Notes under the pieces: generated by a model
Database searches by the model: none
Told to the model about the DNA's origin: nothing
The model's input: the letters and a program-made list of their open reading frames with translations, nothing else
Program-made: the position numbers and the translations under genes
Shown: positions 10,843 to 23,013 of the stretch, piece after piece
Position numbering within the stretch: the stretch's first letter is position 1
How the letters are laid out: the number at the start of each line of letters is the position of its first letter
Assembly: GCA_002110485.1 (NCBI GenBank)
Contig: MOWL01000002.1
Location: 434,001 to 498,000, forward strand
Length of the DNA: 64,000 nucleotides
Source of the DNA: Emergomyces orientalis
Taxonomy: Eukaryota > Ascomycota > Eurotiomycetes > Onygenales > Ajellomycetaceae
Reading direction: 5' to 3'

Positions 10843-12698
10843 ATGGCTACCCAAGCCCCCCCTCCTCCCTCCTCTTCCTCGTCTTCTCCCCCATCTCCGC
10901 CGGTGACAGCACCAACATCCACCTCAGCATCACCTCAATCACCATCAGGAGCGGTAACAGGAGCGGGAGCAGGAGCAGCTGTGACAGCACCGCCTGCGCA
11001 TTCCCCATCGCCAATCCCTCCTCCAGTCCCCGTTGAAACACATCCGAATCGTACTGGTCTGAAACCTCCTCCCCCGCGACGCGTTCTCACGGACCCGAAC
11101 CGTCTCGCGCCTGAAGATGCTTACTACGCGCATTCCCCTCCGCGATTCCGTCCTTTTGTCGCAAACAACCATGCTGCGAATCTACGACTACCCGCAGCGG
11201 TTGCGGCATTAAGGCCTCCTCCAGCGGTACCAGGGGCTGAACCGCGAGGGGTGAAGGAAGCTAGGAGAAGGCTTGGATCGAGTCGGAGGAGGGAGAAGGG
11301 CGTGTGGAAGAAGCTGCTGTGGGTTAAGCAGTCGTGTATGTATTTTTTCACCCTTTCATTGGATAAGATCACTCGTTCGAGGCTAATATTTTCGTCATGT
11401 TTCGTTCTTGTGTTCCAGATCCGGATAATTACACAGATACAGAGACATTTCTTGACCATCTCCAACGCAATCCCCGTCTCCGTCCCTATGATTTCTGGCC
11501 GTTGGTAGCGGATTCGACGGTTATTGTACAGCATGTCTGCTCCGTCGTGATATTCGTTTGCTGCTTTAGTGGCATTTTCCAAGAGCGTATTAGTCCCGTG
11601 TCTGTTGTGGGATGGGGGAGTATATGTACAATTCTAGGCTGGGGATTGTGGGATTTTTGGGTTGGGAAGGAACAGGAAGAAGCAGTTCGATTGTCGCTTA
11701 TGGGAGATGTAGCGGGTGGTGATGCTGCATCCACCTCCGGCTCCTCCACGGGCTCTGTGAAAGCATCCAACTACGATAGAAACCAGAAGGAGAACCAGAT
11801 ACCTGGGCTTGGCTTACGACTGTCTACTACAAATCTCGATTGCCGGCAGCTGCGGCGCCGCAGCACAGGCCTCAGCACTCTTAGCACTCACTCATACAGC
11901 GCATCGGCTTGCTCAGTTCATTCCGGAAATTCACCCCAATCCCCACATTCCCCCTTATCCCCCTTAACACCAATTAATCCCACCAACGGTTCCCTCCATT
12001 TCCCTTCCTACCCCTCCTCAAACAACCACCACCACTCCCTACCTTCCACCATCAACCCCACTACCCTCCTCTCCCCGCGCAACCGCCAACGACTCGGAAC
12101 CGCTAAATCCGCCCTCTTAATATTCTGCGCCCTTCTCGGTCTCAGCCCAATCCTTAAATCCCTCACAAAGTCCACAACCAGCGACTCCATCTGGGCTATG
12201 AGCTGCTGGCTCATGGTAATCAACATTTTCTTCTTCGACTACAGTAGCAACAGCGGTGGCAGTGGCAGGGGAGGGAGTAGTGAAAGCGGCGCCGCCGCCG
12301 CAAAATTCCCTGCCTCCTTATCCACGAACGCCGCTGTCATGGCGTCCACGGTGCTCGCTTCGCGTCTGAAATCCACCACACATGTCTTCAGCCTGACGCT
12401 GTTCTCTATCGAGGTCTTTGGCTTGTTTCCTGTTTTTCGCCGCCATCTGCGCGCAATCTCCTGGGGTGGTCACGTGCTGCTGACCATTTCATTGGTGGTT
12501 ATTGCTAGTGCAGCGGTGGGTATTACGTTGCACGGTGGATATATGTCTGCGATATTGGGGGTGATTATTGGGGGATTATCGACGGCTTTGGTTATGGGAG
12601 GTTGTAGTTGGTGGTTGATCAGTTTACAGAAGTATAAGAATGTGGTGGCTGGTCCTTGGGATCCCGCCCGGCCGGTGCTGAGAAGGCATTGGGATTGA
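10843..12698 (+). CDS. GPI2: GPI-GlcNAc transferase subunit GPI2 (PIG-C)
   Basis: Membrane subunit of the ER enzyme that moves GlcNAc from UDP-GlcNAc to phosphatidylinositol, the first step of GPI anchor synthesis. Two exons, 10843-11335 and 11419-12698 (1773 nt, 590 aa). The join restores the PIG-C signature LLWVKQSYPDNYTD followed by FLDHLQRNP. About eight hydrophobic segments follow, including STVIVQHVCSVVIF, VVGWGSICTILGWGLWDFW, ALLIFCALLGLSPILKSL, FSLTLFSIEVFGLFPVFRR and the terminal SWWLISLQKYKN typical of the family end. It is longer than usual PIG-C (about 300 aa) because of a Pro/Ser/Ala-rich N-terminal extension of roughly 160 residues and a Ser/Pro-rich loop of about 120 residues between the second and third membrane segments, plus a shorter Gly/Ser/Ala-rich insert. 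Such low-complexity inserts are common in filamentous fungi. The chitinase at 23.0-25.5 kb would be a client of this pathway. Confidence 0.92.
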
Positions 12699-15193
12699 AA
12701 GGAGAGTGTAGAATATGAATGCATGGGCTGGATCCTAATAATTCCACTTGTCTTTTCTATACTCCTTTTCTATTTTACATAAGAAATAAAAATAAAATTG
12801 AAACGCCGGGCGGGCTGGACAAATGGAAAAGAGTCAAGACTTGAGATTCCGTATTACGTATTACCTGGGCCTCTAATATAGCTTAATACATAGATTTTAG
12901 ACTTAAGTGATTGAGGATAGAAGATAATTTACATCTTTGTACTACAGCCTTCTACTCACCCTGTCTCGTTTTTCACTTACTATGCACGCCAGAGAGGAGA
13001 TTTAATCACTACCTTCCTCCAATTTTCCCACATATTTTATTAACCATGCGGAGAGAAACTTTTTCACCGAAACACACTATCCTCCAAAACCCAACAACGA
13101 GGTCCTATCCCAGTCCTGTTAATACCTTACTACAACCTCCTGAGGTTGAGCCTACTCATCAATCCTCAAAAACCCCCTGACACTCTCAAACCCACCTTCC
13201 AAACCCCACTGGAACTACTCATTCACCTCCAGACTCCCAGTGTAGTGGGGAAAGCTGCTGGTCTCGGAGAAAAGGATATATTGGCGAGTGGTCTAGATAT
13301 GATATAGATCCACTACGCCTCGCCTCTACAAAGAAGATTCGACAGCGATTTCTATATGTACATTCCGTCGCTAGCAGAGGTTTTTCGGCGAAGATCAGTT
13401 CTAGTTAGTGATGAATCTTATTCTCGTTTTTCTCTGATCCTTCTCTCCCTGCTAGCTGCCACGTGAGGTGCAGCATCTTTCCCGTTTCACCAGGATGGGT
13501 GTTGGACGCGATCCCTGTATGGAATATCGCATTTCAGCGTCGTGTCCAGCGCAATCAGGCCTGTTTTTACATAGTGTCCCCGTGCTGTGTGCATCATCAA
13601 CGTGGTGCCTCTAGGCATGAAACGTGCATACTGCGATGAGCTTTTAAAAGGGATCCTGGTGAGATCTTGGCCAGGCGCTCAGTAAATGTGGGGTGGCAAG
13701 CAGGAAGGTTTAGACTTCGGGTTTGTGTCGAAGAATAGTGGGTCCATCTCGAAAATCGGGGATATCCATCGGCTTGTGGCCTAGAAGCAAACAGCCAGGT
13801 GGGCGATGCTTTTGTTCGGGGATATAACCAAGATATTATATTCCGAGGGATTTCTGATGTATTGTAAGCAGCAGCTGCTGCGGAGCGATCTTTGTCCACA
13901 GCTTTCCCGTCCTTGGAAATATGCGTGTTGCATTGAGCCGATCACGCCTGGCTCCTTCTAGCTCACGTTTTTGAACTATACATAAGAGAACTATCTGCGG
14001 CTCCGAGCCTAAAATATGGCATATTAGTATATGCAGGAATACTGCTGCTTATTCGTGAAGCTGAAAAAATTGGGGAATGCAACCACACAAACCACTGATT
14101 AACAAGCGACTAGGGTTTGAGGTCACACTTTTCACCAGCCGGAGTGAATCGTAAATAAGGTCCTTCCATCAGGGAGGGATAGTATATTCTTTTTGACTCC
14201 TCGCAAGCCAGATCAGATCGATTTGATGCGCCGATCCCCACCCCCGAGCTTAAAATTTGTCGAAGAAAGTTTGCCGAACCATAAAGGTTGGTGCATGGAG
14301 TTCTGCTCATCGAGAATGGCCCCTCCTCCATACTTTTTATTGTTATTTTTAGGAGTTCGGGAGGGCATGGAACTTGTCACTGCAAAGCATCACACATGTG
14401 CGTTGAGACATAGTCACATTCTTTCTTGAAACTGACATTAAAGAATGTGGGTGAAAGAAGACAGTGAATTGGTTATACAAAAGAGAAAATTCAATGAAAT
14501 GGGAGAGAAAGAGAGAAGTTAAGAAGCGAAGCAAGGGGTCCAATGACGGAACTGTGCAGAATCCAATGTAAAAGCCACACTGGCTGTGGCTGATCATGTT
14601 GAGAATTGTGGCAAAGTCAAAGAAAGCAGAGTACTAGAGTCGGCGAGTTCAGAGCCCACCAAAAGTCGATGGGGACGATGGTTCTGGCTCCGCTGGGGCA
14701 GTTTGAATGGCGATCGTATGAGAGATTTTTAAATGGTAGAATGTTCGCGTACGAATGAAAAAGTGAAGTTAAAAATTGAATTTTTTGGGCTCCCCCCTCC
14801 TCCATATCTACAGGTTTTCCACGGCTTTTTATAACCATGAATCTCTCACTAGCTATATTACAAAATATGCCCATATAGGGGCATGTTACATACAATAATC
14901 AATAGTCTGTCATATACCAAATGAAATATCCAAATTAGGTGGAAACTAGGAGAAAAATAATGATAGTAGATGGAGTGGCGTATTTGGTGGAGATTTGAAT
15001 GGTTCGATGCATCCGTTTGGCGCTTGATTAATAATCAGGTGTTTGACAGATCGCTGTGACGATTTTTGATAATGGTTGGTTATTTGAGTTATACATTGAA
15101 ACAAAATTTTCAAACTCAATAAAACAACGCAAGCCTTGGGTTGGCATTCCTGTTCCTTGGAGGAACATCTAGCTACCACAGCAAGTCGAAGAT

Positions 15194-15213
15194 GTACAGT
15201 ACATGTACAGTAC
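15194..15213. repeat. GTAC-rich repeat: GTACAGTAC-AT-GTACAGTAC
   Basis: Twenty bases made of two copies of GTACAGTAC separated by AT, with the palindrome GTACATGTAC at its centre. It lies in the gene-free interval, 2.1 kb before the small secreted protein gene. It resembles the second GTAC-rich site 1.7 kb to the right. Role unknown. Confidence 0.7.
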
Positions 15214-16937
15214 CTAAGAACAGATCCACAGGCACACAAAAGCAATCCTAGAATACTACTGTAAGGCAAAGTTTATTGTCCGGTAAGGCAATTGTGAACC
15301 ATGGAGTCAGATCTGAACCATTTACATTCATGTTTATGGATTCCAACTACCACGCTGGGTTAGACAGCAGAAAGCAAGGAGTTGGGGGTCCTACGAATCT
15401 CACCCGTCAGTAACAGGCATTTTCTCAAGAGTGGAGAAAATATAGCTCTGCTGATATAACTTAAGAGGTCAGGTTAGCCAAGACATATAGACACATCCCT
15501 TGAGTGCAATGGATTTTTATTTAGGACGATGACAACGCGAATTGAATAACTAATACAAGAACAATAATATATTCTGCAAACAGTTTTGACAGCAGTCAGC
15601 CTAGCCTGCACAGCAAGAATGACAATTTTTGACATTGGCCCTGAGGTCGGGTAACGCAGTGCTTATTACACTGTAGTTCGCGATGCTAACTAAGCTTTAT
15701 GCAGGTATTGCATCGCCATCGGAAGGGCTGCGAATGATTGATTGTGATTGAAGACATTTCTTCAGAAGTAAGAAGTTGCTGTCTGCATTGGCTATGGCGA
15801 GATAATCGCGAGGCTTAGATCCCAAGGTCACAAGAGAGAGCATAGCAGAAGAGAGCAACTCATTACTATGCAGTCAGCAGCTCGTAAAAAACGAGGCTCG
15901 TTTGTAGTCACCACGCTGCCTACTTGCCAAAGCTAGCAGGGTGAGGCCGAGATGTCCAAGATCAGCCTAACATAGCCTAGTATTGGTAAAAATAACTCCT
16001 CGAGTTGGGAACACGAATTCGAGTCTGCATAACATACCATGGGGATCTCTCCCGCTAAACCTTGCGGGTTCACGGGGTTGGGCTTAGTGCCTTTGTTAGT
16101 TTGTTAGGGAACGATGGGGCTTTTGTTTCATCGGCTTGGAATGGCACAAACACTGCCTGGCAAAACAACATCTTATCGACGCGATATTTTCTTATGATTC
16201 CCACATATCAGCGTTTCCTGCCCGCCCATGGTCGCGCGTGCGTGGACTCGTACACTCTCGCCTCTGCGTGGTTGGAAGAGCGGTAAACACGCGTAAAAGC
16301 GATATTCTTTGACTGGTAGGTAACAGAGTAGGGGAATCCTGGTATGATCGGCATAATGGCGGCTCTCCTCAGTGTATGACATCGCATCAACTCCACCCTT
16401 GAAATCTTCAAATGAACAACCACTGTTGAGCCTGCTGCCACATTGCCCTCCTTCGAAGGCGGACGGGTTGGCTCCGAGCTGCTGCCCGTATCGACGTATC
16501 GTATCATCAGGGGATCTCCGCCTCGCAACCTCGTGAGTTTGTTTCATGACGATTGTTTCTGGGCCCTCCCCACTTGGGATGTTTGATGCTCTGAACCTTG
16601 TCAACACCAATCTATCACGTCACGGCCTTCGCTTATCAACGAGGATGCGTAACAGTGGGGTGGCTGTTCATGCTGTGTACGTTTGTTTTATGTGCTTATG
16701 AGCAGGCATGAGCGGTCCCTAGCCACCCATAAACGCTGTGCATCATACCTCTGCCAGGCGTACCCACTTCCTTGCTTGGCCTTTTGTTCACCTTAAGCTG
16801 GAGGACTGGACGGGAACCGTTTGCCATATTTTTGGCAATTTCTTTTTTCATGGGCGAAGGCCTGCTGATCATGACGATCGGAATCGCCTGAAACGATATA
16901 TTTCCCCTGTCAGGATATGGCGCCAAATGGATCTCTT

Positions 16938-16960
16938 GTACATGTACTCCGTACATGTAC
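16938..16960. repeat. Paired palindrome: GTACATGTAC-TCC-GTACATGTAC
   Basis: Two identical 10-bp arms, each itself a perfect palindrome, separated by TCC. The site is therefore both a direct and an inverted repeat. It lies 391 bp upstream of the small secreted protein ATG and contains the 9-mer TACTCCGTA at 16945-16953. It could bind a dimeric regulator or extrude a hairpin. Neither can be decided from sequence. Confidence 0.7.
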
Positions 16961-17150
16961 CCTTTCCCATAAATCACGTAGGGCAAAGGTTTTGAGTTCG
17001 TCGTTTCCACGCTCACTGACACTTAATGTCCCTTGGTTCATGCTGCTCCACCCAAAGCTTCGGGAGGGGGGGGTGGAACCCCTGTGCACCATCCACCCGT
17101 CGCTGGCCAGGGACCAGGCCCGAAAATATATCTTATTTTCTCCTGCTACC

Positions 17151-17157
17151 TATATAA
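17151..17157 (+). promoter_or_regulatory. TATA-box candidate of the small secreted protein gene
   Basis: TATATAA lies 195-201 bp upstream of the ATG at 17352 and is followed by a pyrimidine-rich leader, a layout typical of strongly expressed fungal genes. A second TATA-like run at about 17316-17326 is only some 26 nt from the ATG and is less likely to be the core promoter. Confidence 0.45.
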
Positions 17158-17351
17158 GCCACCTCCCGTTTTTCGTGCCATTCTTCTTTCCAATACCTTC
17201 CATTTGCCCTCTGCCGTTCTCTTGACGCTGTCCTATCATTCATCAATCTTTATAACTGCCGGTCTCTATTTTAGTACCACTTTCAAACCGCTCTCTACCG
17301 CGTTATATATACGCCTATATATAAAAGAAAATAAACTATCTTCCCATCACA

Positions 17352-17657
17352 ATGAAGCTCCTCTCCATCATTGCTCTTGCTTCCGGTGCTGTCGCCCTTC
17401 CCCAATTCCATGCCCTCCGGGGAATTCTAGCTGGTCCAATTCCCACTGATGAACTCCCAACACCAACTGCGCCATTTCTATCTCCGACAGGTGCATTCCG
17501 TACTGGCACTGGCGCGACTGGATTCCCAACACCCACCGCGCCACTTCTCCTTACAACTGGTGCACCCTCTGCTGGCACTGGCACTGCCGGATTCCCTACT
17601 ACAGAGCCAACTGGGAGCTTCCATTTCCCCCCGCTGAAAAACCCCGTCTGGTGGTAA
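17352..17657 (+). CDS. Small secreted Pro/Thr/Gly-rich repeat protein (101 aa)
   Basis: Single-exon gene. The product starts with a standard signal peptide (MKLLSIIALASGAVALP). The mature part contains two imperfect 23-residue repeats, PTPTAPFLSPTGAFRTGTG... and PTPTAPLLLTTGAPSAGTG..., each ending in GF, then a short C-terminal tail ending in Trp-Trp. It has no cysteines. It matches no family I recognise. The TATA box, pyrimidine-rich leader and clean signal peptide support a real gene, and the composition suggests a secreted, probably O-glycosylated wall-associated or effector-like protein. That role is inference only. Confidence 0.75.
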   Translation: MKLLSIIALASGAVALPQFHALRGILAGPIPTDELPTPTAPFLSPTGAFRTGTGATGFPTPTAPLLLTTGAPSAGTGTAGFPTTEPTGSFHFPPLKNPVWW

Positions 17658-20341
17658 ATCCGGCATAAATTAAAAGACGAAAAACAGCTCCAGAGAAGAC
17701 GCCAATCGCTGGCTCGCCACATATCTGGCACAAACTCGGCAGATATGGTCCCTCGTGCGTTCCCAAGCTCTACATAATTTTATTGTTGAACTCGATACCG
17801 CGAACGGCGCTTCCATATTTATATCTGAGTGAATCCAGAACCCCTGATAATGTGGGGGAAAAACAGGGCGCAAATGCACGCAAGCGTCCTATGTATTATG
17901 ATAGCACCACATACCTTTCAATTCTTTTTTTTCGAGAGCCTACCTGGTTCCAGGTCTTGGCTTGAAAGAAAAGTTCTAGAATGTTACAGGGTGGGAAGGA
18001 TTGTTCAACAACTTTTTTTGTTTGCTTTTTGGTTTTTGAAACATAATAGATAGTATTACTTTTGTTTTTATTTGATTATGGCAGGCTGTGTAATGATTTC
18101 CCTTCCACTCGTTCAACTGCAAAGCTTAGCAAAGCACAAAAATATTGTATAAAAATCTGAATTAGAATGGGAGCAACTTCTAGAATAAGCATTTTACGCT
18201 TCGATTGATTAATGTCAAGTTTATGCTTGATAAAGGGATGTAATTAGAAGTATCCTTAGATTTAGTTGTCGTTGACGAAAAAGATATGCAAGAATCTTGG
18301 CATGTCAAGGTGTACGTGCTTTCATCCGTTTCATTTTTACACCATCGGGACTTTTCCTGGCGATTTTTATCCCTAGAAATTTTGCTTTCGTTGACGACGT
18401 CTCTTCACGTATCAGTATGAAACTTTTTCGCTGACGAGGCACTGAGATTTTTAGGAAAGAGAGGCTAGAGGAGCGCAAAATAAAACAGCGAAGCAACGGA
18501 GGATTCAGAGAAGGGGAGTACTCGAATAAAATTAAACTGGAAGATCTCTAGATACCTAGGCTGATATGCCACTGACCGATCAATTTGATAAACACAGCTC
18601 AGAATCGTCGTTTCGGTGAACCAGTTAGAAGGGAAATGATAGGTTTTCATCATGAAAATACAATTTGCGGACAGGCAATAGCAAAATAGCACAGGATCTT
18701 CTTCGAAGTTCTCGATCTACAGTTCATGCGCAGACGGGAGCGGCCAAAAGAAACCTTGAATAACCACTATTCCTTGCAATGAGCCCCTAGCCTTGATGGA
18801 ATCTGGCAAGATGTCTGATTATTGACTAGGAGAGGATCAGGTGGATGCTTTAGACCAAGGGCTGATTGTGCTCGAAAATTGATCTGCATGCACTGGAGTT
18901 GGCTGATAATGAAAGTGCATTTCGCATTTGCGCATGAAACATTTATTGAAGTTGACGTTCAAGATTGATTTCAACTCTGGATGGGTAAATTTTTTTAGCC
19001 ATTAAAGGGAAGTATGTGGTGATATGGAGTATCTGGCCTTGAATTACAACGCTGAAGAGATGTCGTCTCATAGTGCAGCTGCAGAATCGTGACCCTCCGG
19101 CTGTGGCGGAAGAGGGAGATCCGCCATTTTGCATTTTGAGGTTGCCAGCTCTGAGGACTATTCATATACCACAGGGCCTACTGTGCCTTATTTCGATTAT
19201 TTTTGGCTTTGTGTTCGGATAACGCCATAGCAATTTTCTGTGCGCATAACTTGGCAGCATCAAAAGACAAGAAAGATTTTCACATCCATGATTGCTCCAC
19301 ATTGTCTCTGCTCTTTTATCCAAGTTGAATGCCGTGGATATTGCTGTGCGCTGTGGGCTACTACTGTGTCTACCCAGAGCCGGATCCATCGACCACCTTG
19401 ATCCAAAAACCAAAACACCTTCCTGTTGCACCTGGGCCCTGAGGGTATCCTCCAAGCAAGAGTTAATACAAAACGCAGGCTAGCCTCGGGCACCTATTCT
19501 CCAGTCATGCCATGAATAGCGGAGTGAATTCAGATTCATGTGTCCTGTTGTCCAATTAGATGATGATACCTTTGCAAAAATGCCCTCACGATTGCCGTCG
19601 CAGCGAAGCTGAAGTGGCTCAGTGTCCTTTCTGATGGGAAAAGGTGTATTGGAAGTTCAGAGGGGATTGAAGAGACCTATTTCCTCCCAAAATCCTAATT
19701 TCCCTTGACGAAATAAGGGCCCAGATATGTGAAGAAGGGCTTCAGCGAAGAAAATTACACTTAAGATCTGATTTGGCCTAGCTCTACCACGTGATGGGGC
19801 TAATTCCAGCATCGAATCTACCTAGGGATCGCTCGCTCCGATTACGGAAATTTCCCCTTTTCGGCAAGCCGGATGTTCCACCTGGCAAAGGTTGGCACGG
19901 CATCTCGGCGCTAACTTTGAACCATTTTTCAGATCATAACCCTCATTTCTAAGAGCTTCGCCTTTATACGATAATCTACCAATCCAGGACCATGATTTGG
20001 TCGCGTTCTTGTGGGTTGGGATATCCTGGCGTATATATTAACTTGGTCAAGCTTTAATGGCTCAGCTTGAACAGCTCTCTCGGAGCTAGGTGCATTTTAT
20101 GACATCAGATTGCGTATGCTTACATGTCGAGGAGACCTACAAAAGGTGCCTTATTTTCTCTACGTATTCAATGCCGTTGTTTAATTAAAAGCCTTTTTAT
20201 GCTTTTTTGCTTTTTTTTATTCTACGGGGCATTTTTGGAAGACCTTTTTGATCCATTTCGCCCTCAGTTTCGCCTTTATTTTTGTGGCATATGATCGGAT
20301 CGGGCCTGGAGCGTTTTGAACATTTAAAATCAACGCACAAT
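17658..20341. other. Gene-free interval before the serine hydrolase
   Basis: This 2.7 kb holds the 3' flank of the small secreted gene and the promoter of the serine hydrolase. Frames of 60-97 codons occur on the minus strand (18305-18496, 18465-18692, 19162-19455) but no homology or splice chain was seen. The 150 bp before the next gene are rich in T runs. Confidence 0.45.
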
Positions 20342-22428
20342 ATGCGCTTGTCAAATATCAGGCATTGGGCCATACTATATATGGTCCTTTGTACTTTTGA
20401 GTCAATGGCTCAGCAAGCCACCCCGGCTGTTTCTCCTACTCCTATACCGTCGTATTCAGGATGTCCGGTCGATGGTCCACTTCTTCCACGCCCTACAAAC
20501 CTCTCGACATCGAAACACATCAAAACTGCCACAGAAAAACTGAAAACGGCCCTTGGCTCCGCTATCAATGGGGATACAAAAGCTGGCTGGGATGTGAAAA
20601 ATGTGTCATTTTCGCTAGCATTTGTATCACCCAATGACGACAAAAACGGGATCGATGGAGCCAGGCCATTATGGGAGTACCATCATTTGGCTGAAGGGAA
20701 TATCAATGGCACCAAAACCTTAGATGGTGACTCTCAGTATCTGATTGGATCTGTTACGAAAGTGTTCTCGAACCTCATTCTCTTGAAGTCAGGGATCAAT
20801 TTGGAAGATAATATCACGAAACATCTTCCAGAGCTAAAAAGCGAGACTTCGCCCATCCGTTGGGAAAACATTACACTTGCTTCGTTAGCGGAACATCTAT
20901 CAGGCATTCCTCCGAACTGTTGGTTCCCAAGACCAGTGCTTCAAGTTTTATGATGATTTCTAACCGAAATCGAAACAGATAATGGCTTTGAATTTTATTT
21001 TCTCGCGCCTCTTTACGAGAAATTAGGCTTTCCCCATCTGGACAAGGATGATTATGATGTCTGTGGTGTTGCAGGGTTGAACAGAGCTTGCACCAAAGAA
21101 CGTAAGCATAAACCAGAATATTATATCCCAATACGCGTACAATTTTATAATCTTGTCTCTAAATTGTAGAACTTCTTGCGGGAATGCTTGATATTTCTCC
21201 TGTCACTGTTCAGTTTGCTCGCCCGATATATTCTCAGCTTTCCTATACATTATTTAGCCTCGCAGTGGGAGAGGCAACAGGTAAAACCTACGACAAACTC
21301 CTGGATGAGATGATTATCCAGCCCATGGGTATGAAGAATACTGGTGCTTCTCCCGGCGATGATGGGAAAGCCGTAATCCCACCAGGTGATGGGCACAGTT
21401 GGGGGTCAGACTATGGTATCAATTTGCCGTATGTTTCCTTGCTCCGTTGGCGTCCACACTTCTAATTAAGACTAAAATTGGTTCACAGTGGAGGTGGGCT
21501 CTATTCGTCGACAAATGATCTGACCCTCCTTGCCAACTCGATCCTCGATAAAACCATTCTTGCAGACCCAGATCATGTCCGAAAATGGCTCAAACCCAAA
21601 TCAATGTCATCCTCGCGTTCCACGCTCGTCGGTGACCCTTGGGAGATCCAACGCACCACAACCCTTACGCCGGACCATCCCCACACTATCGACATCTACG
21701 CAAAAAGTGGAGGCTCCAATGGTTACGTTTCGCAGCTTTCAATTGTAGACCAGTACGGAGTGGGATTCGTTGTATTGACTGCGGGCCCTCCAGGATCGGT
21801 GAGTATATTAAACGACGCCTTGATTGGTAGTTTAATGCCAGCCATTGAGCAGGAGGCCCGTGATCAAGCTCAAAAATACATCGGAAATTTCACGAGTACT
21901 GCTGGTACAAGTTCAGAGCTAGCGAAGCAACAATCCAATGCTCCTATTACTCTCTCCTTGAGCATGGACGAAAAGCCAGGCCTCAAGCTCGAAACATTAA
22001 CCAGGAACGGCTCGTCAATAACAGACGCCATTATCGGAATCTTCAGTCAAACATTGCCTATGATGGGCATTCTTAACCCCGATTTCAGACTGTACCCTTC
22101 CGAATATGAAGTGCTCGTTCCTGTAGATGACAATGGCGTTTACTCAGATCTCCCATCCGACTATGGAGAACCTGAGAAAAAACTCGTCAGAGAGCACTGG
22201 CGCATCAATATTGACATGGTGCCACAGGACAACAAGAGAATGTCGGGCCTTCCTGCCCAAGGTGCATTGGTGGATACCTGTTCGTCATGGCAGTTGGCGG
22301 ACTGGGTGACGTATGGCGGGCAGGGGATAGATAAGATTGTCTTCGTCCTTGAAGAAATGAGCAGGAATGTTGTCGGCGTTGAGATTCCCTTTTTGAGAAG
22401 TGGGAGGTTGGGGAAGATGAATCAATAG
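20342..22428 (+). CDS. Secreted beta-lactamase-fold serine hydrolase
   Basis: Four exons, 20342-20918, 20979-21101, 21170-21428 and 21489-22428 (1899 nt, 632 aa). An in-frame ATG exists at 20282, but starting at 20342 gives an N-terminus (MRLSNIRHWAILYMVLCTF) that works as a signal peptide, so that start is preferred. The class C beta-lactamase/penicillin-binding-protein motifs are visible: S-x-x-K in GSVTKVF (Ser about 137, Lys about 140), a second motif region IYSQLSYTLF where class C enzymes have Tyr-x-Asn but this one has Tyr-Ser-Gln, and K-S-G in YAKSGGSNGY. A C-terminal extension of about 200 residues, characteristic of fungal members, follows the catalytic domain. Several N-glycosylation sequons (NVS, NIT, NFT, NGS) fit secretion. 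The natural substrate, whether ester, amide or lactone, cannot be told. It is convergent with the chitinase gene. Confidence 0.87.
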
Positions 22429-23013
22429 GTGGTGATATTAAAGGAGATGGGGAAAAAGCTGGCATGCCCATTCAATTTGACAGACAAGTCCACTTTCGCT
22501 TTTATCCTCCCTCCACTTGTCGTCATATTCTTGTGTGGGATACCGTACCAAATATTTCCGAGGCACTTACTTTTACAACTTAAAATTTAACAGCATATAT
22601 CGGAATGCCTCAAATGTCCAAGCTGTTACTACCTTTATATGTATATCGTACTATATTTTTTTCAGTAGAGGGGTAGAGGCAAGATGAAAATGGAGGCACG
22701 TCCTAGTCGGGCAATGCAGCTTGGTATATAACTGTATATGAAAGGGATACTATAGCCGCCCTGGAGGGAATATAGTAATAGCTAGAGGTTTGAGAAGCAT
22801 ACTGTGAAGCAACACAAACAAAAAGTTTCATCTTAATTTTATCTTTGAACCCAGTGCGAAAAATGACACAAAAACTTCATCATCATGCCCAGAAAAAGGG
22901 CGTATAAATATGTATAAAATTATCTTCAAATGTTGGTTGCACAAGTCAATGTTTTGACGTGGAAACAACACTTTAGAAAGGAGAAGAGAAATAAAAGTCT
23001 GAGTGGAAAATAA
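22429..23013. other. Convergent 3' intergenic region (serine hydrolase / chitinase)
   Basis: This 585-bp gap lies between two genes that end towards each other. It should contain both 3' untranslated regions and poly(A) sites. A/T-rich segments at about 22830-22930 fit this. No open frame is supported. Confidence 0.45.

Larger units (their letters stand above)
12699..17351. other. Large gene-free interval
   Basis: This 4.65 kb shows no supported gene. The longest frames (13597-13899 minus, 16173-16610 minus with a TTG start, 16738-16995 plus) have no signal peptide, motif or splice logic and overlap antisense frames. It contains two GTAC-rich palindromic sites (15194-15213 and 16938-16960) and the promoter of the small secreted protein at its right end. 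No tRNA-like T-arm was seen. Confidence 0.5.

Noticed and set aside
11124..11582. 152-codon minus-strand frame overlapping GPI2
   Set aside because: It is antisense to the GPI2 exon-intron junction and has no motif; the GPI2 frame is unambiguous.
16173..16610. 145-codon minus-strand frame in the gene-free interval
   Set aside because: Its apparent start is TTG, it has no signal or motif, and no splice partners are seen.
20282..20341. Upstream in-frame ATG of the serine hydrolase
   Set aside because: It would place 20 polar residues before the hydrophobic core; starting at 20342 gives a normal signal peptide. It cannot be fully excluded.
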